64,000 bases of DNA from an uncultured Acetatifactor sp. (GCA_944383825.1 CALWRA010000001.1:1-64000); one strand, 5' to 3'. Counted from the stretch's first letter, positions 31,535-41,355 are shown. The notes: generated by a model from the sequence alone, not told the origin. Numbers and translations are program-made.

Positions 31535-32575
31535 TTATTGTGCAATGAATGAGCCAATATAATTTCCGATATAGCCCAATTCAGAGCTTTCATGCAATGT
31601 AATGTTCTGCGTAGTCATAAGATTTTCGTTTGTCACGGAAAAGGCTTTTGGCGTAACCAAAACGCTTTTCAAATCCGCTTCCACGGTATAATCCCCGGCT
31701 TCCGTCACATAAAAGCCCAGCTTGCTTTCCGTGACCGTTGTTTCCTGCACGGTCCCGGTTGTGGTGTTGGTAAGTGTTACCTTTACCGGGCTTGTAATCT
31801 GCTCCAGCGTGCTTATGATGTAAAGTTTAAAGGCCATGTTGTGGACTTTTTCTTTTAAATCATCAATCTGCAATTGCAGCTTCCCGGCAACGTCCCCGGA
31901 AAGCTGCGTCTGCTTCTCCGCAAACCATTCATCCCACTGGGCTTCCTGGTCCGTCATAAATGCCTGTGTCAGTTCCGCATACTCTTCCACAAACGCCGCA
32001 TGATCCTCTTCCATGCTCTTCTTTTCCAGGGCAAACCAGGCGTTAAACTGCGCTGTAAGCTGTGAAAAATCAAAATCTTCAAACTGTGATGCAATAAAAC
32101 CGCACAATCCGGGGTCTGCCCTGGTGTCTGTAATGTCGCTCTGGGATATGGCAACCGCTCCGGCGGCCACATAAATTTCCGCAAGGCATTTTTCCTGTAT
32201 GGTTTCGTTGTTTGTCAGTTCCGGCGGCTGCGGGCTGCTTGAATATGCCCCCTCTAAGATAAAAATGCTTGGTTTCCGCTCTGTTTCGTCATTCCGCAAG
32301 ATTACACGGTCAATCCTTGGCAATGTGCCGTTTGAGCCGCTCACGGGTAGTTCCAGGACGGTTGTATTGTGTATGGTATGCAGATTGATATAGGCGTACC
32401 CGGTGCGGCTTCCGCCGTCCACTTTTACCGCCATGCTCTCCCCGTCTGCGGTCACTTGTAAATGTCCATACGCCACGCCCTCTTTATAGAACGGGGCTTT
32501 GTCCTCGTTCATGTCCTGGCCGTTATATAAGCGGTCTTTGTTTACGGAATTGTAAAAAAATCCTCTTACTGCCAC
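31535..32575 (-). CDS. Tail fibre / upper baseplate-like protein
   Basis: 346 residues, MAVRGFFYNSVNKDRLYNGQ, with a baseplate-binding N-terminal block ending ITDTRADPGLCGFI, a helical Trp/Glu-rich stalk (FNAWFALEKKSMEEDHAAFV) and a beta-rich distal domain. The ITDTR...CG motif is typical of fibre N-domains in Firmicutes siphophages. It precedes the variable tip protein. Confidence 0.75.
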   Translation of the reverse strand: MAVRGFFYNSVNKDRLYNGQDMNEDKAPFYKEGVAYGHLQVTADGESMAVKVDGGSRTGYAYINLHTIHNTTVLELPVSGSNGTLPRIDRVILRNDETERKPSIFILEGAYSSSPQPPELTNNETIQEKCLAEIYVAAGAVAISQSDITDTRADPGLCGFIASQFEDFDFSQLTAQFNAWFALEKKSMEEDHAAFVEEYAELTQAFMTDQEAQWDEWFAEKQTQLSGDVAGKLQLQIDDLKEKVHNMAFKLYIISTLEQITSPVKVTLTNTTTGTVQETTVTESKLGFYVTEAGDYTVEADLKSVLVTPKAFSVTNENLMTTQNITLHESSELGYIGNYIGSFIAQ

Positions 32576-32594
32576 CTGTCCATTCTCCTTTCCT

Positions 32595-33641
32595 CTAATT
32601 GTCCCAGTTTATCGCCACGGGCAAGGCATCCCCAAACGTGGGGACAACGTACATTCCGCCGTATTCGTGAACCTCGCATAGTTCCGTGATGCGCAGATTT
32701 AAAACTTTTCCCCATTTCGCTTTCTCCACCGTCACAATATCCCCCAAATCATAATCCACGCCGTAGGTAAAATTAACCTCTGCTTCCACTTCTGCTTCAA
32801 TGTTTTCAATCACGGCGTTTTCCGCCATATACTGTTCTCCCCGGATGCGCAGTGCTTCCAAGTATTCCGCATTGGTGGAAAAATCGTCTTTATTGATGTC
32901 CTTTGCGTCCAGAAATTCTTCCCGCAAATCAAAGCCGCTGCCGCCGCCTACCGTTACATAGATGCGGTCCGCCCCGTCTCCTGCTCCGCCCACAATGATT
33001 TTTGTTTTGGCGGTTTCGTCTGAATAGGTGTGCTTTGCCCGGTTTAAATTGTTATAGCTTTCGGAAAAGATAACACGGGGCTTTGTGCCTTGCTTCGTGG
33101 TACGGTCAACGCCCTTATAGGTTTCAAACGTCATTTTCTTTTCCTTGAAATCCGGCACAACCCTAAACCCAATTTCACAGTACCTTGCAATCTTGGAAAG
33201 GTAGGTCAATACGTTCTTATAGGTTGCCTGAAACGTGATTTTTGTTGTGTCCCCGGTCCCTTCTGCAATCTCCAATAACGGCACGGCTTCCATGCGGTTC
33301 AGCATATACCGCATGGCATCCTCGCACGTTCCGCTGAATGTGAACATTGGCCCGGTCAGCCTATCGCTAAAGTAAACAGGCAGGAAATAGCCATTCCGCA
33401 CAATCTCATTTACAAGCGTGCTTTCCTCTTCCGTCTGGTCCCCACGGATAACGGCGGCTTCATCCTTTCCCTTTGGCCGTATGATGTTCCCAGGCTGCAA
33501 AAGCCTGATGTTTTCCTCTGTTGCCGGGGCGTGCAGTTCAAATGTGCCGCACTCATAATATTTTCTGTGCCACTGTAAGGATGTGTGGTTTTCAATTATC
33601 CCCAGGCGGTACAAATTGCGGTCATATACGATAATTTCCAT
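32595..33641 (-). CDS. Gp37-like tail tip protein
   Basis: 348 residues. MEIIVYDRNLYRLGIIENHT, HRKYYECGTFELHAPA and GYFLPVYFSDRLTGPM are hallmarks of siphovirus ReqiPepy6 Gp37-like proteins (Tal N-domain-like hub). It lies 5 bp after Dit. It forms the hub at the tail tip. Confidence 0.85.
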   Translation of the reverse strand: MEIIVYDRNLYRLGIIENHTSLQWHRKYYECGTFELHAPATEENIRLLQPGNIIRPKGKDEAAVIRGDQTEEESTLVNEIVRNGYFLPVYFSDRLTGPMFTFSGTCEDAMRYMLNRMEAVPLLEIAEGTGDTTKITFQATYKNVLTYLSKIARYCEIGFRVVPDFKEKKMTFETYKGVDRTTKQGTKPRVIFSESYNNLNRAKHTYSDETAKTKIIVGGAGDGADRIYVTVGGGSGFDLREEFLDAKDINKDDFSTNAEYLEALRIRGEQYMAENAVIENIEAEVEAEVNFTYGVDYDLGDIVTVEKAKWGKVLNLRITELCEVHEYGGMYVVPTFGDALPVAINWDN

Positions 33642-33645
33642 GCTG

Positions 33646-34596
33646 CTACACCCCCAGATAAGAAATGCGGTAATAGACGGACACGGACAGGTAATTTATC
33701 CCTCTTTCGGCGTTATAGGTAATGGTGTTTGTCCCGTCCTGCAACTGAATAAAATCCCCGTCCTCGTCCAAGTATTGGTTTATGATTGTCCCGTACAGGG
33801 CGGTAACCTCGTCCCAGTCAATCATCCCGTACCGGTCCCTATGCTCTTCAATCTCCGCCTGCGTCACGCCGTCCAAAAGATAGATGTTTTTCTTTCCCGT
33901 ATGGGTGAAGATAATTACATACTGTCCGCTCTGCAATTCAAAATCATTGCCGCTGTAGCCCACCCTGATATATTTCCCGCTCTCGGAATGGTAAATTGCC
34001 GGGTTCTTCACGGTCCCGTCTGCCCGGAATATCCCCGTTATTCCTATGTTATCCGCCCCGCTGTCGTTTTCGATTTCCTTTACCAATTCTGCTTCTCTGT
34101 GTCCAAATTCCACGCCTTCAATATCAAATCCATTTTCAAAGTACCAATCAGAAACCCAGCTTGCCATTACCACTTCAATATCCGACAAATCTTTAAAATA
34201 TGGGTCTGTACAGATAAGGCTTATGGTGTAATCCCTCACAACGCCCGTTGTTGCCCCCGGCGTTACGCCCTCAACCTCATATTCGATTGTTTTAACATCC
34301 CCGTCCTCTTCGTATGTAAACGTCCCGGTCCTGCCTTTCGGAAATACCCGGTAAAGCAATTCCCGGTTCTTTTTATAGTCCCCGTCCATTTCGGCGGTAA
34401 TGACAATGTTCCGTTCCTTTGCCGTGCTGCCCTGGTAGGTGCTTCCGTCCGTGGTGGTGTTCTCGGATGTCGTAACAGTACAGTCATAGCCGTAAATCCC
34501 GTCAAGTGCCAATAGGTGGAACGGGTGAAACCCGTCCCATGTAAAGGCTATGGATACATTCTTATCACTCGTACAGGTAACTTTTATATCCGGCAT
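33646..34596 (-). CDS. Distal tail protein (Dit)
   Basis: 316 residues. N-terminal beta domain with HPFHLLALDGIYGYDCTVTT, GDYKKNRELLYRVFPKGRTG and YTISLICTDPYFKD, as in phage tail-family/Dit proteins; the C-terminal half is a galectin-like beta domain. It joins the tail tube to the tip. Order tape measure, Dit, hub is canonical. Confidence 0.85.
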   Translation of the reverse strand: MPDIKVTCTSDKNVSIAFTWDGFHPFHLLALDGIYGYDCTVTTSENTTTDGSTYQGSTAKERNIVITAEMDGDYKKNRELLYRVFPKGRTGTFTYEEDGDVKTIEYEVEGVTPGATTGVVRDYTISLICTDPYFKDLSDIEVVMASWVSDWYFENGFDIEGVEFGHREAELVKEIENDSGADNIGITGIFRADGTVKNPAIYHSESGKYIRVGYSGNDFELQSGQYVIIFTHTGKKNIYLLDGVTQAEIEEHRDRYGMIDWDEVTALYGTIINQYLDEDGDFIQLQDGTNTITYNAERGINYLSVSVYYRISYLGV

Positions 34597-34600
34597 ACGC

Positions 34601-37489
34601 TTACCCCCTCTGCATCTGGATGGCTATTGCCCTGGTCTGTATTCTCGTCTGTCTTGCCACTTCATAAGGTGTCAGGGCTTTCGGGCTTGTGATGTTGATT
34701 TCCTGGTGGAATCCGCCGTTTCCCTTTAGCCCGTCCACTGCCGTATTGGCCGCCGTTCCTGTCAGCGGCGTTACAACCGCTTTCCCGTTTACCATGCTGA
34801 GAAGTTCCGGCCCGGCTTCCGCCACCATTGCCGTACCCTCACGCAGTACGCCGCCCTTTGCCAGTCTCGGCAGCGATACCGTCCCGATTTTCCCCAGGGA
34901 AACGCCCGGTATCGCATTGATAATATCTATCACGCCGTTAATCATGCCGATAAACTTATTTACAATCCCTTCAATGGTAGAAAGACAGCTGTTGATTGCG
35001 GATTTAAAGGCGTTGCTTACTGCGCTTCCGATTGCCGTACCCACATTTACAAAGCATCCCTTTATTTTTTCCCACAAGCTGGAAAAGAAGGAAGTCACGT
35101 TGGCAAATGCGGTCTTTATGTTCGTCCATGCGTTTTGAAACTGTGTCCCAAACCATATTGCCACATTTGAAAGGGCGGTCTTTATCTCCGTCCACCTTGC
35201 CCCAAACCATGAACCGATTGCGGCAAATACGTTTGTTACATTCGTGTAGGCGTTTGTGAATATGGTTAAAAACCACGTTGCCACGGTTGCAAGGGCGGTC
35301 TTTATATCGTTCCACCGGGCGGCGAACCATGCGCCGATTGCAGCAAATACATTTGTTACATTCGTGTAGGCGTTTGTGAATATGGTTAAAAACCACGTTG
35401 CCACGGTTGCAAGGGCGGTCTTTATATCGTTCCACCGGGCGGCGAACCATGCGCCGATTGTGGAAAATACGGTTGTCACCCCGGTATATGCTTCCGTAAA
35501 CCTGTCAATGAACCACTGGCCTACGCCCTGGAATATGGCAACAATGCCGTTCCACAAGTTTTGAAAAAACTGTGTTGCATTCGTTACAAGGTTTCCTGCG
35601 AATTGCAGGAACGTATTAAAGGCGTTTGGTATCGTAATTGTAAAAAAATCAACGATTGCCCCAAATACTGCTGCTGCCGCCGCTTTCACTGCTTCCCATA
35701 CCGCAATGACTTTGTTTCGGAAATCCTCGTTTGTCATAAAAAGCGTTATGAGGGCAGATATAAGCGTTGCAATTATCGTCACGATAAGGCCGATAGGATT
35801 GGCTGCCATGGCTGCGTTTATTGCTCTAATTCCCGTTGCAATGGCTGGCAAAATGCCCCCCAGGGATGTTATTACGGTAATTATCCCCTGTATCATGCTT
35901 ACCACGTTCCAGGCCAGAAACCCGGCGGCAATCCCGGCGATAATGGAAATTATGGTGCTACCGTTTGCAGACACAAAAGAAATAAATTCCTTTACCTTGT
36001 CAATGACCGCCAGTACGATTGTTTTTACCTGTGGTATCTGGCTTTTTACTTCTGAAATAACATCACTGATAACGGGCTGTAATTCTTCCCCTATGGGTTT
36101 TACCAGGTCAGCGTTGATGTTCCTGCCTAATTCCTCTATCTGGCTTCCTATGTCGTTGTATTTGTTCTCATTGATTGTCCCCAGGGCATCATTGGCCGTT
36201 GAGATTTCCCCTTGCATATCCACAAGGGAACGTATGGCATCCTCGCCCAAATCTTCCCATTTTGTTCCGTACAGTTCCACGCCCAAAAGGTTTCTTTGTA
36301 CTTCATCATCACATGAGAAAAGCGCCTGGTTAACGGTCTGGAACGCTTCTCTTGCGCCCTCTCCGCCCTGTGCAAACTTGGCTTTTAAATCGTCCACACT
36401 TAATCCCAACGCCTGGAACGCTTCATCTGATGTCCCGTCTTTTGCCCTTATGCCAAATTCTTTTACGGCATCATTCAGATAATCTATCTGGAATGTGCCG
36501 TTTTTCGCCCCGTTCGCAATCATGTTAAAGGCTTCCTCGGCGGAAATCCCCAAATCTGCATAATATATGGAATATTCCGCCAGCTGGTCCGCCAAATCGC
36601 CGTTCTGGTTTAATCCATTCTGCGCCCCCTGGGCTAAAAGGTTGTAGGCTTCCTCGGACGATATGCCAAACTGCTTCATCATGGCATTTACACCCCGGAT
36701 GCTCTCGTTTACGTCCATATCGAACGTATCACGCATCAAAAGGGCGTTTTCCGTGGTATTCTTTAATTCGTCCCCGGTCTGCCCTGTCTGCTGCCTTACC
36801 GCCGACATGGCGGCGGCAATGTCGTTTATGTCCTCACCAAAATTATCTTTATAGATGCTTAAAAGGGTATCTTCCAGCCCCTCAACTTCCGTATCTGCCG
36901 CCCCGGTCTGGGTAATGACGGTATTTAACGCCTTGTCGCAGTCCGTTTCAAATTTCGTGGCGTATGTGGCTGCCGCAACAAACCCAGCCCCTAATGCCTT
37001 GGCGGCGGCCGCCGCTTTCTCCCCCAAATCTCCCAGGGTGTCTTTCAGGCTTCCGGCTTTTTCCTGCGCTTTTTGCAAATCATCCCCGGACAGCTGGGAC
37101 GAATCGCCTAACTGCTTCACGGCTTTTTCCGTCTCTGCCGCCGCCGTCTCCAAATCCCTTATTTCTAAGGTTGTCCGCTCAATCTCACGTTTTACGGCCC
37201 TGTATTGTTCCTCGGACGCTTCGCCTTTTTTAAACTGCTCCTGTACCTGGGCTTCCGCCGTTTTCAAAATATCCAATTTTTCTTTTGCTTCGGAAATCGC
37301 ATTGGCAAGCAAGGTCTGTTTCTGTGCCAATGCTTCCGTGTTCTTGGGGTCTAATTTTAAGAGTTTGTTTGTCTCCCTTAACTCGGCCTGTGTGTCCCGG
37401 ATATTGCCGTTTACGCCTTGTAGCGCATTTTGAAGTTTATCTGTTTTTCCGTCTATCTCAATCGTAATGCCTTTAATATTATTCGCCAC
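34601..37489 (-). CDS. Tail tape measure protein
   Basis: 962 residues from the GTG at 37489, which has GGGGGAAAG upstream; an ATG 24 nt earlier lies in the ribosome-site region. N-terminal coiled coil (TQAELRETNKLLKLDPKNTE), TP901-type core (FGEDINDIAAAMSAVRQQTG, MLMRD-like segment), then hydrophobic helices and Trp-rich repeats. It sets tail length. Confidence 0.93.
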   Translation of the reverse strand: MANNIKGITIEIDGKTDKLQNALQGVNGNIRDTQAELRETNKLLKLDPKNTEALAQKQTLLANAISEAKEKLDILKTAEAQVQEQFKKGEASEEQYRAVKREIERTTLEIRDLETAAAETEKAVKQLGDSSQLSGDDLQKAQEKAGSLKDTLGDLGEKAAAAAKALGAGFVAAATYATKFETDCDKALNTVITQTGAADTEVEGLEDTLLSIYKDNFGEDINDIAAAMSAVRQQTGQTGDELKNTTENALLMRDTFDMDVNESIRGVNAMMKQFGISSEEAYNLLAQGAQNGLNQNGDLADQLAEYSIYYADLGISAEEAFNMIANGAKNGTFQIDYLNDAVKEFGIRAKDGTSDEAFQALGLSVDDLKAKFAQGGEGAREAFQTVNQALFSCDDEVQRNLLGVELYGTKWEDLGEDAIRSLVDMQGEISTANDALGTINENKYNDIGSQIEELGRNINADLVKPIGEELQPVISDVISEVKSQIPQVKTIVLAVIDKVKEFISFVSANGSTIISIIAGIAAGFLAWNVVSMIQGIITVITSLGGILPAIATGIRAINAAMAANPIGLIVTIIATLISALITLFMTNEDFRNKVIAVWEAVKAAAAAVFGAIVDFFTITIPNAFNTFLQFAGNLVTNATQFFQNLWNGIVAIFQGVGQWFIDRFTEAYTGVTTVFSTIGAWFAARWNDIKTALATVATWFLTIFTNAYTNVTNVFAAIGAWFAARWNDIKTALATVATWFLTIFTNAYTNVTNVFAAIGSWFGARWTEIKTALSNVAIWFGTQFQNAWTNIKTAFANVTSFFSSLWEKIKGCFVNVGTAIGSAVSNAFKSAINSCLSTIEGIVNKFIGMINGVIDIINAIPGVSLGKIGTVSLPRLAKGGVLREGTAMVAEAGPELLSMVNGKAVVTPLTGTAANTAVDGLKGNGGFHQEINITSPKALTPYEVARQTRIQTRAIAIQMQRG
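35220..35460 (-). repeat. 120-bp tandem repeat in tape measure gene
   Basis: Two nearly identical 120-bp units (about 35220-35339 and 35340-35459), with a diverged third to the left. They encode 40-residue units containing ARWNDIKTALATVATWFL. Same principle as the 132-bp repeat of prophage A but a different sequence. Confidence 0.9.
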
Positions 37490-37781
37490 CGGCCTTTCCC
37501 CCTTTCTTTCCAAATTTCTTCCTTAGTCCCCCACGGTCCGGCTTCGTCTGCTCCATGCGGTAGCAATCCTTTAGGTACTTCCGCCCCTCTTCCGTCTGCG
37601 AATTTTCAAAAATCATGGCTTCCCGCAGAAAGAAAAGGTATATGTCTATCTCCATTTCCTGGACTTCGTAAATGTTGATATGGCAGTAATCCATAACCGA
37701 TTTTTCCGGGCGTGTCAGGATTGTATATGGAATTTCGCCCTTTTTATCCTGTCTGGGATAATAGGGCATTTTCAGTTTGGG
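37479..37781 (-). CDS. Tail assembly chaperone, frameshifted extension (gpT-like part)
   Basis: After a -1 slip at 37775-37781 the frame reads KLKMPYYPRQDKKGEIPYTI and ends KKGGKAGGE, overlapping the tape measure start. As an independent ORF it would begin inside the upstream gene without a ribosome site. The fusion product is expected to recruit tail tube subunits to the tape measure. Confidence 0.85.
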   Translation of the reverse strand, partial: PKLKMPYYPRQDKKGEIPYTILTRPEKSVMDYCHINIYEVQEMEIDIYLFFLREAMIFENSQTEEGRKYLKDCYRMEQTKPDRGGLRKKFGKKGGKAGGE

Positions 37782-38128
37782 TCTGCTTTCAGCCCGTCCA
37801 CAAACTTCATATAGGCTTTGAGGATTTCGGTACACTCTTCTATGTCATAATCCGCCACATCCTCTTCCGTGACCGGGACTTTCCCCATATTATTGCTAAG
37901 TACCGCAACCAAAAGGCGGTACAGGCTTTCCATATCTTCCGCCGTTGCGCTTTCCTCGTCCACGCTTTCCAGGTCCTTGATTGCTTCAAACACTTGTTTC
38001 TGTGGCATACGCACAAGGATTTTCCGGCCCTTTTCTACCACGTTCCCGGCTTCATCCGTCTTGTCCTTTAAAGTAAACGGCCAGAAAGTACGCTTAATTT
38101 TGTTCATGTTAAATTCTTTAACTGCCAT
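37772..38128 (-). CDS. Tail assembly chaperone (gpG-like)
   Basis: 118 residues, MAVKEFNMNKIKRTFWPFTL, with RKILVRMPQKQVFEAIKDLE, resembling Gram-positive tail chaperones. It lies between tail tube and tape measure genes and ends right behind the slippery heptamer. Confidence 0.85.
   Translation of the reverse strand: MAVKEFNMNKIKRTFWPFTLKDKTDEAGNVVEKGRKILVRMPQKQVFEAIKDLESVDEESATAEDMESLYRLLVAVLSNNMGKVPVTEEDVADYDIEECTEILKAYMKFVDGLKADPN
37775..37781 (-). promoter_or_regulatory. Programmed -1 frameshift site CCCAAAC
   Basis: The phase is C CCA AAC, immediately followed by the zero-frame TGA stop. A -1 slip reads through into the extension. Perfect X XXY YYZ heptamer. Confidence 0.9.
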
Positions 38129-38211
38129 TCTGTGTTCCCTCTCTTCCGGTTATAATAAGGTGGCCCGCTGTGTGGGCTGGCCGCCTGTGTCCTCGTTTCC
38201 CTATGCTGCGG

Positions 38212-38775
38212 TTAAGTTTCTTCCGGGTCTGCTGCGGCTTCCATATCCTCTTCATAAAGGATTAACGTACCCTCTTTGTCCATGGGCTGCGCTTTAAATT
38301 CCGCATCAATCACGGTCTCGTTGTCCTTTGCGAACGCAATCGTAAATCCTGCCTGGTTGTTTCCTACAACCGTAACCCGGATGTTTCCGTCCTGGGTGTC
38401 TTTATGGACAAAACGCAGAAGGTATTTCTTTCCCGTTGCGTTCCCAATGCCGCCGATTTTTACCGTCCTTTTCCCGGCACTCTCCGTTACCCTCGCCGTC
38501 TGGCACAGCTTTTCAAGCGTTGTGCCGCACCATGTCATAATGCCGGATTTAAGGGTTGCTTCCTCTTCCGTGATGATAACCTTGGAAACCTTCCCCATAT
38601 CGTCCTTTGCTTCGTAAAATTCCGGTGCATATTCGATTTCTGCGCCGCCCTTGATATGCCCCAGGCGGTTTTCTTCCGTTTCAATCACATCATCCGCCGG
38701 GATTTCTGTATCTGTCCCCTGGAAGTCTGTGCAGTACAAATCCCCGCTGCCTAATACAATGCTTTCTTTGTTCAT
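38212..38775 (-). CDS. Major tail tube protein
   Basis: 187 residues, MNKESIVLGSGDLYCTDFQG, with GGAEIEYAPEFYEAKDDMG and IGNATGKKYLLRFVHKDTQD. This belongs to the major tail protein type common in Clostridia phages and differs from prophage A's tube protein. The start overlaps the terminator gene stop by 4 bp. Confidence 0.87.
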   Translation of the reverse strand: MNKESIVLGSGDLYCTDFQGTDTEIPADDVIETEENRLGHIKGGAEIEYAPEFYEAKDDMGKVSKVIITEEEATLKSGIMTWCGTTLEKLCQTARVTESAGKRTVKIGGIGNATGKKYLLRFVHKDTQDGNIRVTVVGNNQAGFTIAFAKDNETVIDAEFKAQPMDKEGTLILYEEDMEAAADPEET

Positions 38776-39137
38776 CCTTGCTTCCTCGCTTTCCGTAATA
38801 ATCCCGTGACCTCATAGGCCGTCTGGAAACATTCCTCGCTGTCTATATAGGCCACAAATTTTACATAATCTACGTCATACAAAACCTTATTTTCAATCTC
38901 CGCCCTTATTTCGTCCGCCGCTTCATCATCCGCCACGGTATAAAGTTCCAGCTGCCAGTCTTCCGCCACAAGGGCGTTTGGCATATCGTCCGCCCCGGCT
39001 GTCTCTTCCCGTGGCATAAGGTAAACCATATAGGGAAGCGGCGGCACGGGTTCGTCCACGGTCCCCGTAAAGGCGTTCTTTGTGACTGGCAGTCCTAAAC
39101 TTTTCGCCCTTTCCGTCAATCCTGCTGCCGTTACCAT
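38772..39137 (-). CDS. Tail terminator-like protein
   Basis: 121 residues, MVTAAGLTERAKSLGLPVTK, with PPLPYMVYLMPREETAGADD. Size and position directly before the tube gene fit the tail terminator/minor tail family. Synteny-based. Confidence 0.7.
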   Translation of the reverse strand: MVTAAGLTERAKSLGLPVTKNAFTGTVDEPVPPLPYMVYLMPREETAGADDMPNALVAEDWQLELYTVADDEAADEIRAEIENKVLYDVDYVKFVAYIDSEECFQTAYEVTGLLRKARKQG

Positions 39138-39140
39138 GCC

Positions 39141-39536
39141 TTACCCCCTTAATTTGCTTTCAATCTTCCTTGTTACCATTTCCCCTACTTGTTCATTAAC
39201 CGGGGCTATATGGGTAAATTCCTTTACCCGTCCGCCGTTCCGGCTCTGGTGTCCGTGTTCCAAAAGGTGTGTTAGTTGGTAACGCTTTTTATCTTTGTTG
39301 AATACCGTGTAACCTTGAATTTCTATTACAGATTTTCGTTTTTCACGTTGTCCTGCCGTCCACCCTTTGGCGTACTTTCCCGTTCTGCTTTGGTATGGTC
39401 CTGGTTGCTTGAGCATTTTCGCCGCTTCTTTTGCCGCTTCCTTGATGCTTTCGTTTGCTGTCCGTATTACCTCTACGTTAAATTCTTTCAACTGCCTTAT
39501 AATTTCTTCGTCCAGGTTCTCAATGGTTACGTTCAA
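39141..39536 (-). CDS. HK97 gp10-like head-tail joining protein
   Basis: 131 residues, MNVTIENLDEEIIRQLKEFN, with GPYQSRTGKYAKGW, YQLTHLLEHGHQSRNGGRVK and HIAPVNEQ, all marks of the gp10 family. Overlaps the closure gene by 4 bp. Confidence 0.85.
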   Translation of the reverse strand: MNVTIENLDEEIIRQLKEFNVEVIRTANESIKEAAKEAAKMLKQPGPYQSRTGKYAKGWTAGQREKRKSVIEIQGYTVFNKDKKRYQLTHLLEHGHQSRNGGRVKEFTHIAPVNEQVGEMVTRKIESKLRG

Positions 39537-39820
39537 CTTTTCCCCGCCCTTTCTTCAACGTACAATTCCGTTTTTCCGTCCGGCCTTGGCCCGTAGGTAC
39601 GGTATATCGCATAGCGTTTCCCGTCTATGGAAACTTCCGTCTGTCCGGCGTATTCAAAATCCCATACTTCCAGCTGGAACGCTGCTTTATATCCCAGCTG
39701 TCCGGCGGCCGCAAATTCATCACGCCCCACCGGGTTGATTTTGGCAATCACTTCCGTTTCCAGGTATTCCGCCTGGTTCTTTTTAATCAATAGTTTGACT
39801 GATTTCTCTATGATACCCAC
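39533..39820 (-). CDS. Head closure (head-tail adaptor) protein
   Basis: 95 residues, MGIIEKSVKLLIKKNQAEYL, with YKAAFQLEVWDFEYAGQTEV and KRYAIYRTYGPRPDGKTELY. Fits the small adaptor sealing the connector. It overlaps the gp6-like gene by 38 bp. Confidence 0.75.
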   Translation of the reverse strand: MGIIEKSVKLLIKKNQAEYLETEVIAKINPVGRDEFAAAGQLGYKAAFQLEVWDFEYAGQTEVSIDGKRYAIYRTYGPRPDGKTELYVEERAGKS

Positions 39821-40094
39821 CGCCTTTTATCTTGGTGCATATGGTGTCATATGCCGCAAGTAATTTTTCCTGGTTGTCCGGGTTTCCAAAATTGGCGTTA
39901 CAGTAAACCAGGACGGCTTCAATGATTAAAGGGTCTTTAATATCTGCTTCATCCAGATATGCGCTGTTTACGCCAATGCGCTTTAAGTCTGTAAGGGCAA
40001 CTTCTACAAGCTGCCCCACATCCTCGTCCAAAATGTCGCTTGACGTTTTCCTAATCCTTATCTTGGCTTTGGCAATCAGTTCTTCCTTTGTCAT
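39783..40094 (-). CDS. gp6-like head-tail connector
   Basis: 103 residues, MTKEELIAKAKIRIRKTSSD, with LIIEAVLVYCNANFGNPDNQ; the all-helical pattern is the gp6-like connector. Follows the capsid gene. Confidence 0.85.
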   Translation of the reverse strand: MTKEELIAKAKIRIRKTSSDILDEDVGQLVEVALTDLKRIGVNSAYLDEADIKDPLIIEAVLVYCNANFGNPDNQEKLLAAYDTICTKIKGGGYHREISQTID

Positions 40095-40112
40095 GCTTTA
40101 GCCGCCTTTCTT

Positions 40113-41336
40113 TTATCCTGCTGCCGCCGGGTTCTTCACACGGATAAAACCGTTTTTCGCAACCACGTTTCCACCCATGAATACATCCGCCCTGTAGGCA
40201 ATCTGTCCCTGTTTGAATTTGTAATGCTCGGATTTCCTTGCGTCAATATCAGAGAATACGGCAACCTCATAATTGGACAGCGGGCCGTAAGCCATGCAGT
40301 AGGCTTCTGCCGTGCCGCCCACTTCCGTACATGCGGAATTGATGATATACGGCACTTCATCAATTGTTCCCGTGTTCCCGTGGTTCTTGATTGTGTATAC
40401 CTTCCTTCCCTGTTTATCCCTCAGCATGGCAAACTTTTTCAAATCTTTCTTGTTGAGGATTAACACGGCCACGTCCTCAACCTCTTCATCCCCGCCATAG
40501 GAATAAATGATTTCATCCAGCGTGGTTTCCGTGATTGCTGTAATGGTCGTAATGTCGGTTGCCGGGTCAATAATCTGCTCATCCTCTTCTGCCGGGTTAT
40601 AGAAAATACCACGGAATTTTCCCGTGCCGCCCGGTCCAATTAAAATCTGCCTGGATGCGTAACGCTTGATTGCACGGGTTACGCTCTCTTCCACAACGCC
40701 GTCATAGTCTGCGTCCGGCAGCTTTACCATTTCTTCCGGCTCTTCTGCATACGCTGTGATTTTTTCACGCACGATTTCCGCATAGCCAAAATTAGGTTCG
40801 GAAAGGTTGTAGTCCGCCCCCTCGTTCGTGCTTCCTGCCCCGTCCCCGTAACTTTCCACGAACGGGCGTTTATAGCTTTCCCCGCCGGGAAGCGGCACGG
40901 TCTTTACACGGTCAATCAGGGAAGAAACATTGTTGAATGTCGGCATGATGTCCGGGCTTGTGTGCTGCGGAATTACAACGCTTCCGTCCGTGGTGGTAAG
41001 TGCTGCCTTTGGCGCAACAAGTACCTTTGCCGCAAATGTTACTTTTTTTCCGTCTTTTAACGCTCTTCCGCTCTTGGCTCTCGCCTGGTCTTTGGGTTCG
41101 TTCCCCTCGCCGCCCGGTTCTCCCGCTCCCGGCTCTTCGCCCTCTTCCGCCGCTCTGGCGGCTGCGGCCAGGTTCTCACGGGCCTTGATTTCGTCCAGGA
41201 TTTCCCCTATGGTGTTCGCTTCCTCAACGATTGCGTTCAGTTCCTTGCCGCCCTTGTCCTGGGCTTCCTTGTTGAGCGCAACAAGACGGGCTTTCAGTTC
41301 TTTTTTGCTCATTTTCATTAACTGTTCTCTGTTCAT
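40113..41336 (-). CDS. Major capsid protein, HK97 fold
   Basis: 407 residues. Coiled-coil delta domain over the first 100 residues (MKMSKKELKARLVALNKEAQ), an acidic Gly-rich linker, then DGSVVIPQHTSPDIMPTFNN, ITAYAEEPEEMVKLPDADYD and RQILIGPGGTGKFRGIF. Located after the ClpP-type protease that should remove the delta domain. Confidence 0.93.
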   Translation of the reverse strand: MNREQLMKMSKKELKARLVALNKEAQDKGGKELNAIVEEANTIGEILDEIKARENLAAAARAAEEGEEPGAGEPGGEGNEPKDQARAKSGRALKDGKKVTFAAKVLVAPKAALTTTDGSVVIPQHTSPDIMPTFNNVSSLIDRVKTVPLPGGESYKRPFVESYGDGAGSTNEGADYNLSEPNFGYAEIVREKITAYAEEPEEMVKLPDADYDGVVEESVTRAIKRYASRQILIGPGGTGKFRGIFYNPAEEDEQIIDPATDITTITAITETTLDEIIYSYGGDEEVEDVAVLILNKKDLKKFAMLRDKQGRKVYTIKNHGNTGTIDEVPYIINSACTEVGGTAEAYCMAYGPLSNYEVAVFSDIDARKSEHYKFKQGQIAYRADVFMGGNVVAKNGFIRVKNPAAAG

Positions 41337-41355
41337 TCTCTCGTCCTCTCTTTCT

